Below are positions 15,399-24,380 of a stretch of DNA of 50,269 nucleotides, piece after piece. The stretch is from assembly GCA_020353195.1 (NCBI GenBank), contig CP070691.1, positions 2,932,725 through 2,982,993 of the forward strand, written 5' to 3'. The stretch comes from Phycisphaerales bacterium. Lineage in GTDB: Bacteria > Planctomycetota > Phycisphaerae > UBA1845. Every line of letters begins with the position of its first letter. Positions within the stretch are counted from its first letter, which is position 1. The notes under the pieces were generated by a model, which saw only the letters and a program-made list of their open reading frames with translations, made no database searches and was not told where the DNA came from. The position numbers and the translations under genes were made by a program.

Positions 15399-18300
15399 CT
15401 ACAACTCTCCGGTGAACTCCTGCTGGCAAACGCCAAAGTCGTCGAGGTCCACGTCGTTGTCCTCGTCCCCGTCCATTACGAGGCAAAGGTGGTACGGCGG
15501 GAACGCGTACGTCGGTCCCTGGAAGCAGAACGAGAAGACGGCGTAGTCGGACAGGTCCACGTCACCGTCCAGGTCGTAGTCGCAAGGCGGCGGGCCTTTC
15601 ACCTCTTCCAGGAAGCCCATGATCTCTTGCATGATGTCGGCCCGCGTAGTCGCGGAGCTGATCGTCTCGAACGGGAAGCCGAAGGTCACGACCCGATACA
15701 CCTTGTTTTGATCGTACTGAACACCGGCCGTCCCACCGGCGCCGCCGACGTACGAGAGGATCGCCTCCGCACCGGGCTGGGGCGCGATCTGATCCGGGCT
15801 GTTCACGTTATAGGGGGCGCCGTTGGCCGGATCGAAGTCAAACGTGCCGATGCCCCCCAAAATCCCCCCTGCTCCGGTCGCGGTGTAGGTATCGGCGTCA
15901 TCGCCGATGAAATTGGCTTTGACGGTGTTCTCGTAGAAGGTCCGGCCGTTGGCCTGGTCGTCAAGGTCGTAGGCGATCTCGGCACCGGAGAGGAACAAGC
16001 CTCCACCGTTTGTCAGGAACGTTGACAGCAGCGTCTGCTCCGTCGCGGTGAGCGTAGGGCCCCCGGTGTTCGGCGTGAGCTCGGCCTCGGTGCGCTGTTC
16101 GCCGCTAATCCACACGACGGTGTGGTAATCCGCCAGCAGGATATCGCCCTCGTTGACCGACTCGTCGGCGCACGTGGAGAACGCGGCGCCCGCGGCGGCC
16201 AGCGCCTCGGCGTGCTGCACCGTATAGTCATACGAGTTGCTGCGCCGCCACGTCTGGCGCTCGGGGGTCATCCCGGCGTAGGCCGGCGGGAACAGGAACT
16301 CCTGAACGTAGTTCTGCTGCCGCCGCAACTGATCAAACCCGTTCACGATCAGCACGGGGGCCGTCCCCTCGGCAGGCCGGCGGACGGCCAACACCTCCGA
16401 GGGCATCGACTCACCACCGTCGTTGGTGGCCGCTATGCGATAGTAGCGCGTCTCGCCGACGGGCAGACCGGAAAGCGTCACGCTAAGACCGTTCGTCGTG
16501 ATCGGGTCACCGAAGCCGTATCCGTTGCCCGACTGGTAAATCACGTATCCGGTGGCTGGGTCGCCCCGCGCCTGGTCACTCAGGGGGACCGTCCACGACA
16601 GAACCACGTCTCCGCCGCCGGCATCGATCGCCCGCACCTTGCGCGGTGTATCCGGGGCGAAGGCCAGCGGTACCTGGCTGCCGGACAGCGTGTTGAGAAA
16701 CCGGACGATGCCCTGAACGCAACTCTTGGCCATCGCCGACCGGACCCGGCAATCACGCAGCAACTCGGCGTCCTGCTGATTGTCGTGGAACGCCAACTCG
16801 ACGATCGTGGCGTCGAACTCGTCGCCGTTGGCCGGCGTGCAGATGGCCCCGTACGAGCTCGTGTAGGTAGGGCTGGCCCGATCGACCCAGCTATGCTCGA
16901 ACTCGCTGTCCAGAGTGAGCATGTCCGCGTCCACTTCATCAGCAAGGATAACGGCGTACTCCTCCTGATACATGGTCGCGCCGAGGTCGGTGATCAGCGT
17001 GATTTGCCCGCGGGCGCTGCCGTTGAACGCATTCGTGTGGAACTCAAGGTAGATTCGTTTCCAGCGATCAACCGTCAGATCGGATGGCTCCTGATTCATC
17101 TCCCGGGCCCAGTGGGCAGCAGTACGGACGTTGTCGTTCTGGTCGGAGGTGCTGGAATCCCAGATCGAAGAGGCGGAGAACCCGGTCGCGTTGTTGCCCA
17201 GCTCGCTGTGGGCCCAGTACCGCGCGCACTCCTCGTCGCGGGCATACCCGCTGATCATGTTTCCGGCGCCGCTGCCGCGGGCAATGTCCCCCATGCCAGA
17301 GCCCCAGCGGATCGCATCGGCAATGACGTTGCCCGCATCCGGCGACTCATTGGTGATTTTCACATAGTTGTCGCCGCCCGCTTCAAGGTAGTAGTTGCCG
17401 AGCCAGACCCACCCGTTGCCGACCAGGCGATGGTCCACCGCGACTTCGCTGATCCCACCGCTATGCTTGATCCGGTACGTCTGCAACGTACGGTTATCGC
17501 TGGCGATCGCGAAGCAGTAGACCGGATAGAAACCGGTGACAGTGATGGTCGGCGTGTAGACGGCGGTGGCGCTCTCGGTGGTGGCGGCCGTCGCGAAACG
17601 GTAACGGTCGCTCGCGTTTGTGCCGTAGTACTTCGGGTTCGTCGTATTCGTGCTCCAGGCCCCCGTGTACGTGACAGCGGCATCGTCATTGTCCAGGACG
17701 ATTTCGATCGGCTGCCACCCGACGGGCCGGAACGGCACGACCGTGGCCCCGGCGTTGAACGCGTAGTGAACGAAGTAGTTCAACTGGTCCAGATTGCCGT
17801 GGTCTTCGTTCATGTCCCACAAGTCGCCCGGGCGTTGGAGGAACCAGGTGTCGGGATCGTTGTTGTTGTCGTCCGCCGTCCATCCGTGCCCCGCGTTGAC
17901 AAACACCGTAACGCCGGTCAGCGCGCCGATCGGCTGACGTGCGGCCTGCACCGTCGCCCCGCCCAGTCCTCGCTCGCCTTGCGGGGCGACGGTCGAAACG
18001 GGCTCGACCGGAGCCGTCTCCTGGGACGGGGCAGGGGGCCTGGGTTGTGCTGCCGAGGGCGACCCGCCGGGCAGGAAGGCCTGCAACGAGTCATAGGGTC
18101 GGTCGCGCCCGACGCGTACCCGGACGATCGTCCCCTCGAACGCCGGATTCGCCAGAAACGGGCTGCCCAGCGCGCGGGAGAAGGCGGTCGCGTCCAAGTC
18201 CGATATGCGCCACTCGGGTCCACCGGCGGGCAGAGTCAGGTAGACGTGGAGACGGTTGCCCTCCCATTCGATCTGGTCGACCGTCAGATCGGCGGGGCAC

Positions 18301-18470
18301 AAGGGCTGCCCGCCGTCAGCGCGCGTTTCGGAGGCTTGCTTGAGAGCCTGCTCAACCGCCGCCAGAGTGGCATCAGGCGCTGGAGGCTCCGCTGCCTCTG
18401 CGAATGCCCCGGCGCCAAGAACACAGGTGATCACGCAGGCCGCCAACCGGGTGATTCGTACATCGTACAT
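15399..18470 (-). CDS. Secreted N-acetylmuramoyl-L-alanine amidase with inserted golvesin-like domain, FN3 and dockerin-like repeat
   Basis: A 1023-residue exported protein with a signal peptide at about 1-27. After a GerMN-like beta region (55-135) and a Pro-rich linker, the amidase_3 fold begins at FVNAGHGW (H195), with WDMNEDHGN near 218-226. It is then interrupted by about 250 residues. These contain a golvesin/Xly-CBD-like beta domain (about 255-395: YTGAWST, YRFATAATTES, ISEVAVDHRLVGNGWVWLG). The amidase resumes with YLEFHTNAF (H478) and IVELAFHDN (catalytic E559). An FN3 domain (about 605-700) follows, then a GATase-like domain (706-965). The end is a two-repeat dockerin-like motif (DYDLDGDVDLSDY, DGDEDNDVDLDDF). 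It should cleave the bond between muramic acid and the peptide stem outside the inner membrane. Confidence 0.82.
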   Translation of the reverse strand: MYDVRITRLAACVITCVLGAGAFAEAAEPPAPDATLAAVEQALKQASETRADGGQPLCPADLTVDQIEWEGNRLHVYLTLPAGGPEWRISDLDATAFSRALGSPFLANPAFEGTIVRVRVGRDRPYDSLQAFLPGGSPSAAQPRPPAPSQETAPVEPVSTVAPQGERGLGGATVQAARQPIGALTGVTVFVNAGHGWTADDNNNDPDTWFLQRPGDLWDMNEDHGNLDQLNYFVHYAFNAGATVVPFRPVGWQPIEIVLDNDDAAVTYTGAWSTNTTNPKYYGTNASDRYRFATAATTESATAVYTPTITVTGFYPVYCFAIASDNRTLQTYRIKHSGGISEVAVDHRLVGNGWVWLGNYYLEAGGDNYVKITNESPDAGNVIADAIRWGSGMGDIARGSGAGNMISGYARDEECARYWAHSELGNNATGFSASSIWDSSTSDQNDNVRTAAHWAREMNQEPSDLTVDRWKRIYLEFHTNAFNGSARGQITLITDLGATMYQEEYAVILADEVDADMLTLDSEFEHSWVDRASPTYTSSYGAICTPANGDEFDATIVELAFHDNQQDAELLRDCRVRSAMAKSCVQGIVRFLNTLSGSQVPLAFAPDTPRKVRAIDAGGGDVVLSWTVPLSDQARGDPATGYVIYQSGNGYGFGDPITTNGLSVTLSGLPVGETRYYRIAATNDGGESMPSEVLAVRRPAEGTAPVLIVNGFDQLRRQQNYVQEFLFPPAYAGMTPERQTWRRSNSYDYTVQHAEALAAAGAAFSTCADESVNEGDILLADYHTVVWISGEQRTEAELTPNTGGPTLTATEQTLLSTFLTNGGGLFLSGAEIAYDLDDQANGRTFYENTVKANFIGDDADTYTATGAGGILGGIGTFDFDPANGAPYNVNSPDQIAPQPGAEAILSYVGGAGGTAGVQYDQNKVYRVVTFGFPFETISSATTRADIMQEIMGFLEEVKGPPPCDYDLDGDVDLSDYAVFSFCFQGPTYAFPPYHLCLVMDGDEDNDVDLDDFGVCQQEFTGEL

Positions 18471-18773
18471 ACTTCGGTTCCCCTGTCGTCGTGTTGAGTG
18501 TGGATGTTCGCGCCTGGCATCCCAGCAACGGCGCCGGATTGCGAAACTGCACTTCTGCAGGGCGCAGTATTATTGCACTACGTCTTAGTTTATCGCATCA
18601 CGGGGGCACAATTCAATCTCCAGTACCCCGTTTCCCGCTGAAATCCGGACGTTGGGGACTCAGAACCGGACCATGGGGGTGCCGCCGGGCCCCGCCCCAC
18701 GCGGTCAGATCGGCCGCCCGAGAGACCCGGTGGTGGTCACAAAGACCGGAAATGGATATACAGGGACCTTATC
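18471..18773. other. Divergent intergenic region between two secreted-protein genes
   Basis: About 300 bases. A relatively AT-rich patch at about 18560-18610 (TATTATTGCAC, then TTAGTTTATCGC) probably holds the promoter of the leftward amidase gene, although no convincing pair of hexamers could be fixed. A small CTGC-AGGGC-GCAG hairpin lies near 18555. No small gene was recognised. Confidence 0.35.
18734..18762 (+). promoter_or_regulatory. Possible promoter for the DUF3604 gene
   Basis: TGGTCA (18734-18739), a 17-base spacer, then TATACA (18757-18762). The start site would lie only a few bases before the ATG at 18774. GGGA between the box and the ATG could alternatively be a ribosome site used by a longer transcript. 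Confidence 0.35.
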
Positions 18774-21197
18774 ATGCTCAACATACTCGACAAGACCACG
18801 CGGTGGCCGGCGTACTGCGTTGGGCTGGCGGTCCTGACCACGGCGAGGGTGGCTGCGGGCCAACCGACCCGCCCGGCGCTGCCGCCGAACACCATTTGGG
18901 CGGACGAAGCCGCGGACCGGGAATTCTCCGAGCCGCTGCGCGTTTCATCGAGCCGGTTGGCGGAGTACCCCGCCATCGCAGCCGTCGCTTCAGAGCTGTT
19001 CGTCGCCTGGACCGAGCACGACGGCGGACGAGATCAGATCCTGCTGGCGGCGGTTGCTGACGGCCGGGCCGGCAAGGCCCACGTGATCAGCGGCGACTCG
19101 GCGTCCGCATGCTGGCCGGCACTGACCGCCGTCGGCGAGGACGGACTCTGCGCCGCGTGGGCCGCGAAGCGCCAGGGCCGCTGGACGATCGCAATCCGAA
19201 CGATTCGCCCTCAGCTTGATGATCACATCACGTACGTTCCGTTCAGCCAGCAGGACGTGTCGTCCAACCGCTGGACGCCGGCGATTGCCGCCGCGGATGG
19301 TGCCATTTACCTGGCGTGGCACGACACGGACGGTCGCCACAGTCGGATTGTCGCCACCAGGTTTGATGATCCGGCCGCCCCTGGCGAGCCGTCCGTCGTG
19401 TCCGGGCCGGGTGCCGCGTTTCGGCCGGCGATGGCCGCCCGTGACGGCGAGTGTTGGCTGGCATGGGACGAGGTGGCGCCGGGCCGACAATACGAAGTGC
19501 ACATCGCGCGCCTCACGGGGGATGGGGCCGGCACACCGATCCGCGTAACACGCCATCCGAGTCTCGACGCCGCGCCGGCGCTTGCCATCGACGATCGGGG
19601 TCGAGTCTGGACGGCCTGGCACAGCGACCGCAGCGAGTCGCGCCAATGGGACATCCCCAAGTGGGTCCACGTGCGCTGCTTCGACGGCAAAGACTGGTTC
19701 ACTCCGCGCGAACCGGTCCCCGGAATGTGGGACGACCCGCGGGGCGAGGATCAGGGCTTCGAGTTTCCCACGCTGTGTTTCGACACGTCGGGTGAGCTTT
19801 GGCTGTTCGGCCGGCCTTCCCACGGGTTCAACGCCGTCCGGTATGCCGGCTCGAACTGGTCGCACGTGTATCGCTTCAACAAGCCGGGCTGGGGAGGGCG
19901 CGGGCAGCGCGTTCGCTGCGCCGCGGTGGACAACGCGGTCTGGACGGTCCGGCGCGACCTGCAACATATCCTCCTGCAGCGAGTCAACGTGGGCACGGCC
20001 GGCGGGACGCCACCGGTGGTCGTTCCGGTCGAGGCGCACGGCGCGGCAGCGGAGGAGCCGCCGGCCGCTCCCGCCGGCGCCTGGCTCGAAGCGTCCGCGT
20101 TCCGCCTTCCGGATGAATACCGCATCTTCTTCGGCGACATGCATATGCACAGTTGGCTGTCGGACGGCGTGGGCAGTCCCGACGGAATCTACGCACGCGC
20201 CCGTGACGCCTACGGGTTCGACTTTGCCGCACTGACCGACCACGATGACTTCATCGGCAACCGCATCCTGCCCTCCGAATGGGACCGCATGACGGCGTTG
20301 GCGAACCTGTTCAACGACCCCGGCCGGTTCGCCACGTTGTGTGCATTCGAGTGGACCGATCCGCGATTTCCGAAAGGCGACGGCCACAAGAACGTGTACT
20401 ACCGCGACACGGGCCCCATGCTGTGGCACACGGCACCGCCAACGGTCGACGCCGCCTCGCTCGTCGCCAAGCTACGCAAGCTGCAGGGCTTCTGTGTTCC
20501 CCATCACATCGGCTGGACGGGTATGGACCGGAGAACGCACGATCCCGTGGGCCAACCTGTCATGGAAATCTGCTCGGTGCACGGGGCTTACGAGTTCATG
20601 GGCAACCTGCCGATCAAGCACCGCGGCGGGATCAGAGGTTGCTTCGTGCAGGACGGCCTTTCTGCGGGCAGGACGTTCGGCCTGGTGGCTGGCAGCGACT
20701 CTCACGGACTCGCCTGGCATCACGGTATTGCCCGCCGGCGCAACCCGTGGACGCACGGGCTGACGGCCGTTCTCGCAACTGAGCTTTCGCGCCAGGCGGT
20801 CTGGGATGCACTGGCCGCCCGCCGATGCTACGCCACCAGCGGGCCGAAGATCGCCCTGGACTTTCGCGTCGACGACCACGTCATGGGAAGCGCATGCACG
20901 GCGACGGGCTCACCCGTCATCACGGCGCGGGTCGCCGCCCCGAGCCGCCTCCAATACGTCACCGTCGTTCGCAACGGCGAGGACATCTACACGACCGGCG
21001 GTGACGTCAACAGCGCCCGCGTACGCATCGTGGATGAAGACTGGCCGCCGGCGCCGGGCGTACGGTGGTACTACTACCTTCGGGTCGTGCAACTCGACGG
21101 CGAGATGGCGTGGTCAAGTCCGATCTTCGTCAGCGACCGAGCGCCCGGACCCGGCGCCAAGAGCCCGGCAGACGGTCGAGAATCGCGCCGAAAGTAA
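18774..21197 (+). CDS. Secreted DUF3604 protein (PHP fold) with N-terminal beta-propeller
   Basis: An 807-residue exported protein with a signal peptide at about 1-29 (VGLAVLTTARVAAGQ). Residues 35-430 look like a propeller of repeated Ala-Trp blades (FVAWTEHDGGRDQILLAAV, CAAWAAKRQGRWTIAI, YLAWHDTDGRHSRIVA, CWLAWDEVAPGRQYEV, WTAWHSDRSES). From D455 the DUF3604 PHP-like part begins: GDMHMHSWLSDG (D455, H457, H459) and FAALTDHDDF. Later come VPHHIGW, GSDSHGLAWH and RRCYATSG. These are metal-ligand positions of PHP phosphoesterases. DUF3604 proteins are poorly characterised. The propeller suggests binding of an extracellular polymer, which is inference. It is divergent from the amidase, which is also secreted. 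Confidence 0.85.
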   Translation: MLNILDKTTRWPAYCVGLAVLTTARVAAGQPTRPALPPNTIWADEAADREFSEPLRVSSSRLAEYPAIAAVASELFVAWTEHDGGRDQILLAAVADGRAGKAHVISGDSASACWPALTAVGEDGLCAAWAAKRQGRWTIAIRTIRPQLDDHITYVPFSQQDVSSNRWTPAIAAADGAIYLAWHDTDGRHSRIVATRFDDPAAPGEPSVVSGPGAAFRPAMAARDGECWLAWDEVAPGRQYEVHIARLTGDGAGTPIRVTRHPSLDAAPALAIDDRGRVWTAWHSDRSESRQWDIPKWVHVRCFDGKDWFTPREPVPGMWDDPRGEDQGFEFPTLCFDTSGELWLFGRPSHGFNAVRYAGSNWSHVYRFNKPGWGGRGQRVRCAAVDNAVWTVRRDLQHILLQRVNVGTAGGTPPVVVPVEAHGAAAEEPPAAPAGAWLEASAFRLPDEYRIFFGDMHMHSWLSDGVGSPDGIYARARDAYGFDFAALTDHDDFIGNRILPSEWDRMTALANLFNDPGRFATLCAFEWTDPRFPKGDGHKNVYYRDTGPMLWHTAPPTVDAASLVAKLRKLQGFCVPHHIGWTGMDRRTHDPVGQPVMEICSVHGAYEFMGNLPIKHRGGIRGCFVQDGLSAGRTFGLVAGSDSHGLAWHHGIARRRNPWTHGLTAVLATELSRQAVWDALAARRCYATSGPKIALDFRVDDHVMGSACTATGSPVITARVAAPSRLQYVTVVRNGEDIYTTGGDVNSARVRIVDEDWPPAPGVRWYYYLRVVQLDGEMAWSSPIFVSDRAPGPGAKSPADGRESRRK

Positions 21198-21253
21198 CCG
21201 CAAGAACACGACGCCGGGCAGTTCAAAGCGGCTCCCGCATCGTCGTAAGCCGA

Positions 21254-21892
21254 TCAGAGCCCCAACTCTTCGCCAACCACGATCACGGTGATGATCGGCT
21301 TGTACTTACTGTTGCTGTATTCCCGCTCTATGATGACCGTCTTGTTGCAGATCCTCCATGGTGAGGAGCAGTCGCTGCACACGCCTGTTTCGCCGCACGG
21401 AGGAGCCGGATCAAGGTCCGGGTGCCGTCTGACGTTCAACGGCGCAGTCTTCTCCCTGATCCTCCTTAGCGCAGCGTCCACGTTCTCGACGATCTTGTTG
21501 ACTCCCGCCACGATGATGACCTTGCCCGGGCCGAAGAGCATGGCCGCCACGCGGTTCCCGTGTCCGTCGACGTTGACGATCTTCCCATCTAAGGTCAGCG
21601 CATTGGTGCCCGTCACGAACACGTCCGCGGTCAAGGCTCGTTTCTTGAGCCTGACGTTCTCGTCGACGCTCGTTCCGGGTCTCCACGGGTTCAGGAATGT
21701 ATAGTCACCGTCCTCCAGCGCCTCCACCACCCCGATCTGTCTCAACGTCAGCGAGTCGCCGAACCCGACAACGCTGCGCTCGGGTATCATCGCCATGACC
21801 ATCGCGAAGGCCTCTCGGCCCGTGTCTGCATAGAAGGCCGAGATGTTGTTCTCGCCCAACCTCTGGAGCAGCTGCCGGGTTCTGTGTGTCAT
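21254..21892 (-). CDS. LUD-domain protein (LutC/YkgG-like)
   Basis: A 212-residue protein of the LUD family, which includes LutB/LutC of L-lactate utilisation. The pattern is recognisable: FYADTGREAFAMV, VVGFGDSLTLRQIG, ADVFVTGTNALTLDGKIVNVDGHGNRVAAMLFGPGKVIIVAGVNK broken by short turns. A Cys-rich tail ends it (CGETGVCSDCSSPWRIC). Stand-alone proteins with this tail are common in anaerobes and are not clearly lactate enzymes. By eye its base composition is less GC-rich than its neighbours, especially at third codon positions, so it may be a more recent arrival. It starts 21 bases after the solute-binding gene, so the two are probably co-transcribed. Confidence 0.85.
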   Translation of the reverse strand: MTHRTRQLLQRLGENNISAFYADTGREAFAMVMAMIPERSVVGFGDSLTLRQIGVVEALEDGDYTFLNPWRPGTSVDENVRLKKRALTADVFVTGTNALTLDGKIVNVDGHGNRVAAMLFGPGKVIIVAGVNKIVENVDAALRRIREKTAPLNVRRHPDLDPAPPCGETGVCSDCSSPWRICNKTVIIEREYSNSKYKPIITVIVVGEELGL

Positions 21893-21913
21893 CGTCTTGC
21901 AGGTATCCGTGCT

Positions 21914-23197
21914 TCAACCATGGGGCTGCTGACGGTCGACAACACGCTGCACGGTTTGGGCCGCGCGGGTCAGCGCCTCCTGCACGTCGCCGCCTAAGGC
22001 GACGTCGCGCAACGCCCGGGCAAACTCGCCCGTCAGCGACAGATACACCGCCGTCCGCGGTCGCGATCGGGCCACCGTCTCAAGCTGCTCGCGAAACAGC
22101 CTGCGCGGCATCGTCTCATACGCGGGAAAAAACCGGAACGCGCTGCGCCGAGCGGGTACGGCTCCGTTGGCTTCGACGATCGGCTTGATCCCACGCTCAG
22201 GATCGACAAACCATTCGACAACCTTCCACGCGGCGGCCGCATCGTCGCAATCGCGCGAGATTCCCCAGCACCAGCTGCCCGCGGGGCACACGGCTCGCTC
22301 GCCCATCCGCGGCAACGGCATGACGCCGAAGCGCAGACCCTCGGCGGCTTCGAAGCTCGGCAGCATCCAGTGGCCGGTCCAGTCGAAAGCGGCCAGCCCG
22401 GCCGCGAACGGATTCGGATTCGCGGCGGTCGCTTCCGCCAGCCCGCCGCGAAACAGGCCTTGCCATCGAGTGATCGCCGCGATCGCCTGGGGCGAATCAA
22501 GCACGCCGGTGACCCGATTCGCCTCCACGTCGATCAGCTTCCCTCCGTTCGACCAGATCAGCGGCGCGAACGCATACGTCAACCACTCGTCGCTCTGCTC
22601 GTCCATGTGCAGCGAAAGGGGGATCTTCACGTGTGCCTTCACGCGCTGAAGGGCATCGAGGAAGCGGTCCCACGTCCATGCGTCGGCCACGCGCTGCGGG
22701 GGCTGCAGGCCCGCTTGCTCTATCGCATCACGGTTGTAGTAGACCACCAGCGCGGAATCGAACGCGCCGAGGGCATAAAGCTTCCCCTTGAACGTTCCCT
22801 GGTCAAGGATCGAGGGTAGGAAGTCGGCCCGCAGCGCGCCCTCCACGAACGCGTCGATGCAGCGGAGCAGACCCTCCGCCGCCCACGGGCCTACGAACGG
22901 GCCGTCAATATCCAACACGTCGGGCAACTGCCCGGAAGCCGACGCGATCGACACCTTGTCTGCATATTGTCGATCGGGGAAGAAGTCGATCTCGACCCGC
23001 AGCCCTTCCTTCTCGTGAGCCTGGTTGAAGGTCGCCACGATGCGACGCATGGCGTCGTTCTCGCGCTCGCGACCCTGATGCCCCCAAACCGTGACAACCC
23101 GGACCTCATCGTCCTGCGGCCCGCGATCGCAGCCGGCAAGCCCGGCGGCCAGCAGCGCAAGCACCGTCGCACAAACGGTTTCGCCGCGTCTGATCAT
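21914..23197 (-). CDS. ABC-transporter solute-binding lipoprotein, orphan
   Basis: A 427-residue extracellular solute-binding protein of the sugar (UgpB/MalE-like) class. The lipobox is LAGC with C23 acylated. The mature domain shows VVTVWGHQGRE, YADKVSIASASGQLPDVLDID, VYYNRDAIEQAGL, WTWDRFLDALQRV, AFDWTGHWML and AAAAWKVVEWFVDPE, typical of cluster-B binding proteins for oligosaccharides or glycerol-phosphate. No permease or ATPase gene is nearby, so its transporter must be elsewhere. It lies 70 bases downstream of argF on the same strand and just before the LUD gene. The start is ATG at 23197. Confidence 0.88.
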   Translation of the reverse strand: MIRRGETVCATVLALLAAGLAGCDRGPQDDEVRVVTVWGHQGRERENDAMRRIVATFNQAHEKEGLRVEIDFFPDRQYADKVSIASASGQLPDVLDIDGPFVGPWAAEGLLRCIDAFVEGALRADFLPSILDQGTFKGKLYALGAFDSALVVYYNRDAIEQAGLQPPQRVADAWTWDRFLDALQRVKAHVKIPLSLHMDEQSDEWLTYAFAPLIWSNGGKLIDVEANRVTGVLDSPQAIAAITRWQGLFRGGLAEATAANPNPFAAGLAAFDWTGHWMLPSFEAAEGLRFGVMPLPRMGERAVCPAGSWCWGISRDCDDAAAAWKVVEWFVDPERGIKPIVEANGAVPARRSAFRFFPAYETMPRRLFREQLETVARSRPRTAVYLSLTGEFARALRDVALGGDVQEALTRAAQTVQRVVDRQQPHG

Positions 23198-23267
23198 CCG
23201 TATTCCGTGCCCGTTGCCTTGAGCGCCGTCCGGCGGCCCGCAACGGCGGCAGCCGTGTCATACAGCG

Positions 23268-24203
23268 TCACCCGGCCAGCAGGACCATGATGGCCTTCTG
23301 CGCGTGCAGGCGGTTCTCCGCCTGGTCGAAGATGGCGGAATTCGGCAGCCGCGATGTCTCGTGGTCGATCTCCTCGCCGTAGTGAGCAGGGAGGCAGTGA
23401 AGAACGACCGCGTCCGGCCTGGCCACCGACAGAAGTCCGGCGTTGACCTGGTATCCTTTGAACTTGGCACGGCGGGCTTCGGCCTCGTCCTCCTGACCCA
23501 TGCTGGCCCAGACGTCGGTGTACAGCACGTCGGCGTCTTTGGCCAGGACTGATACGTCGTTTCCCACCGCCACCGACCCGCCGGTAGTGCTGGCGATGGC
23601 CTGCGACTCGGAGAGGATCGCCCGATCGGGCTCGAAGCCTGCGGGTGTCGCCACGCTCACGTGCATGCCCGTCAGCGCTCCGCCGTACATCAGTGAATGC
23701 GCCACGTTGTTCCCGTCGCCGACGTAGGCAAGCTTGAGCCCGTCCAGGCGGGCCTTCTTCTCCCAGACAGTCTGCAAATCGGCCACGATCTGGCACGGAT
23801 GCTCACGGTCGGACAGGCCGTTGATCACCGGGCAGGTCGCGTGCCGGGCCAGATCCTCGACAATGTCGTGGCCGAAAGTCCGGGCCATGATCAGGTCGGC
23901 GTACCGCGACAGAACAAGGGCGATGTCCTCGGTGGTTTCGCGCTGGCCGAGCTTGATGTCGGTGGGTGCGAGGTAGATGGCGTGCCCGCCGAGCTGGGTC
24001 ATCCCGGTTTCAAACGAAACACGGGTCCGCAGCGACGGTTTCTGGAAGATCATCGCCAACGTCTTGCCCGCCAGCAGCGGGTGCGGCTGCCCTCGATAGC
24101 GTTCGAGCTTGAGGGCTTCCGCCGTCTTGAGCACCTCCCACAGCTCCTCGGGGGAAAAATCGGTCATATTTACGAAACTGCGTCCGGTCAGGTTCGTCGC
24201 CAT
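23268..24203 (-). CDS. argF: Ornithine carbamoyltransferase
   Basis: Makes citrulline from ornithine and carbamoyl phosphate in arginine synthesis. The 311-residue protein has the carbamoyl-phosphate motif SLRTR at 57-61. Next come DREHPCQ, the FVNMTDF-type start region and the ornithine-side HCLPAH near residue 262. VGDGNNVAHSLM matches the ornithine-binding SMG-like loop in position. The ATG at 24203 is used because GGAG lies 9 bases upstream, and a strong promoter (24269-24297) would not transcribe a start at 24278. N-acetylornithine carbamoyltransferase is a less likely alternative. No other arg gene is present in the window. Confidence 0.92.
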   Translation of the reverse strand: MATNLTGRSFVNMTDFSPEELWEVLKTAEALKLERYRGQPHPLLAGKTLAMIFQKPSLRTRVSFETGMTQLGGHAIYLAPTDIKLGQRETTEDIALVLSRYADLIMARTFGHDIVEDLARHATCPVINGLSDREHPCQIVADLQTVWEKKARLDGLKLAYVGDGNNVAHSLMYGGALTGMHVSVATPAGFEPDRAILSESQAIASTTGGSVAVGNDVSVLAKDADVLYTDVWASMGQEDEAEARRAKFKGYQVNAGLLSVARPDAVVLHCLPAHYGEEIDHETSRLPNSAIFDQAENRLHAQKAIMVLLAG

Positions 24204-24268
24204 CGTTGTCACTCCATCGACCGCAGCCCTGCCCAACAGCCGGGAGGCGGTTCCATTGCAAAGCGGGC

Positions 24269-24297
24269 AGAATACCACGCCGGTTGGTCGCGGGCAA
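24269..24297 (-). promoter_or_regulatory. Strong promoter for argF
   Basis: Read on the minus strand: TTGCCC (24292-24297), a 17-base spacer ending in TGG, then TATTCT (24269-24274). Transcription would start near 24262, leaving a leader of about 60 bases. It lies after the DUF89 gene and shows that argF has its own start. Confidence 0.65.
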
Positions 24298-24380
24298 CGG
24301 CGACCTTCGATGCAGCCGTCGCGGAAGTTGCATGCATATCGTGTCCGCCTGGGGCCGAGGCGCCGGAACCCGCACGCTTG

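Noticed and set aside
16122..18497. A 791-codon plus-strand frame opposite the amidase gene
   Set aside because: It reads as Val/Arg-rich sequence without motifs, while the minus strand encodes a clear amidase with catalytic residues and domains.
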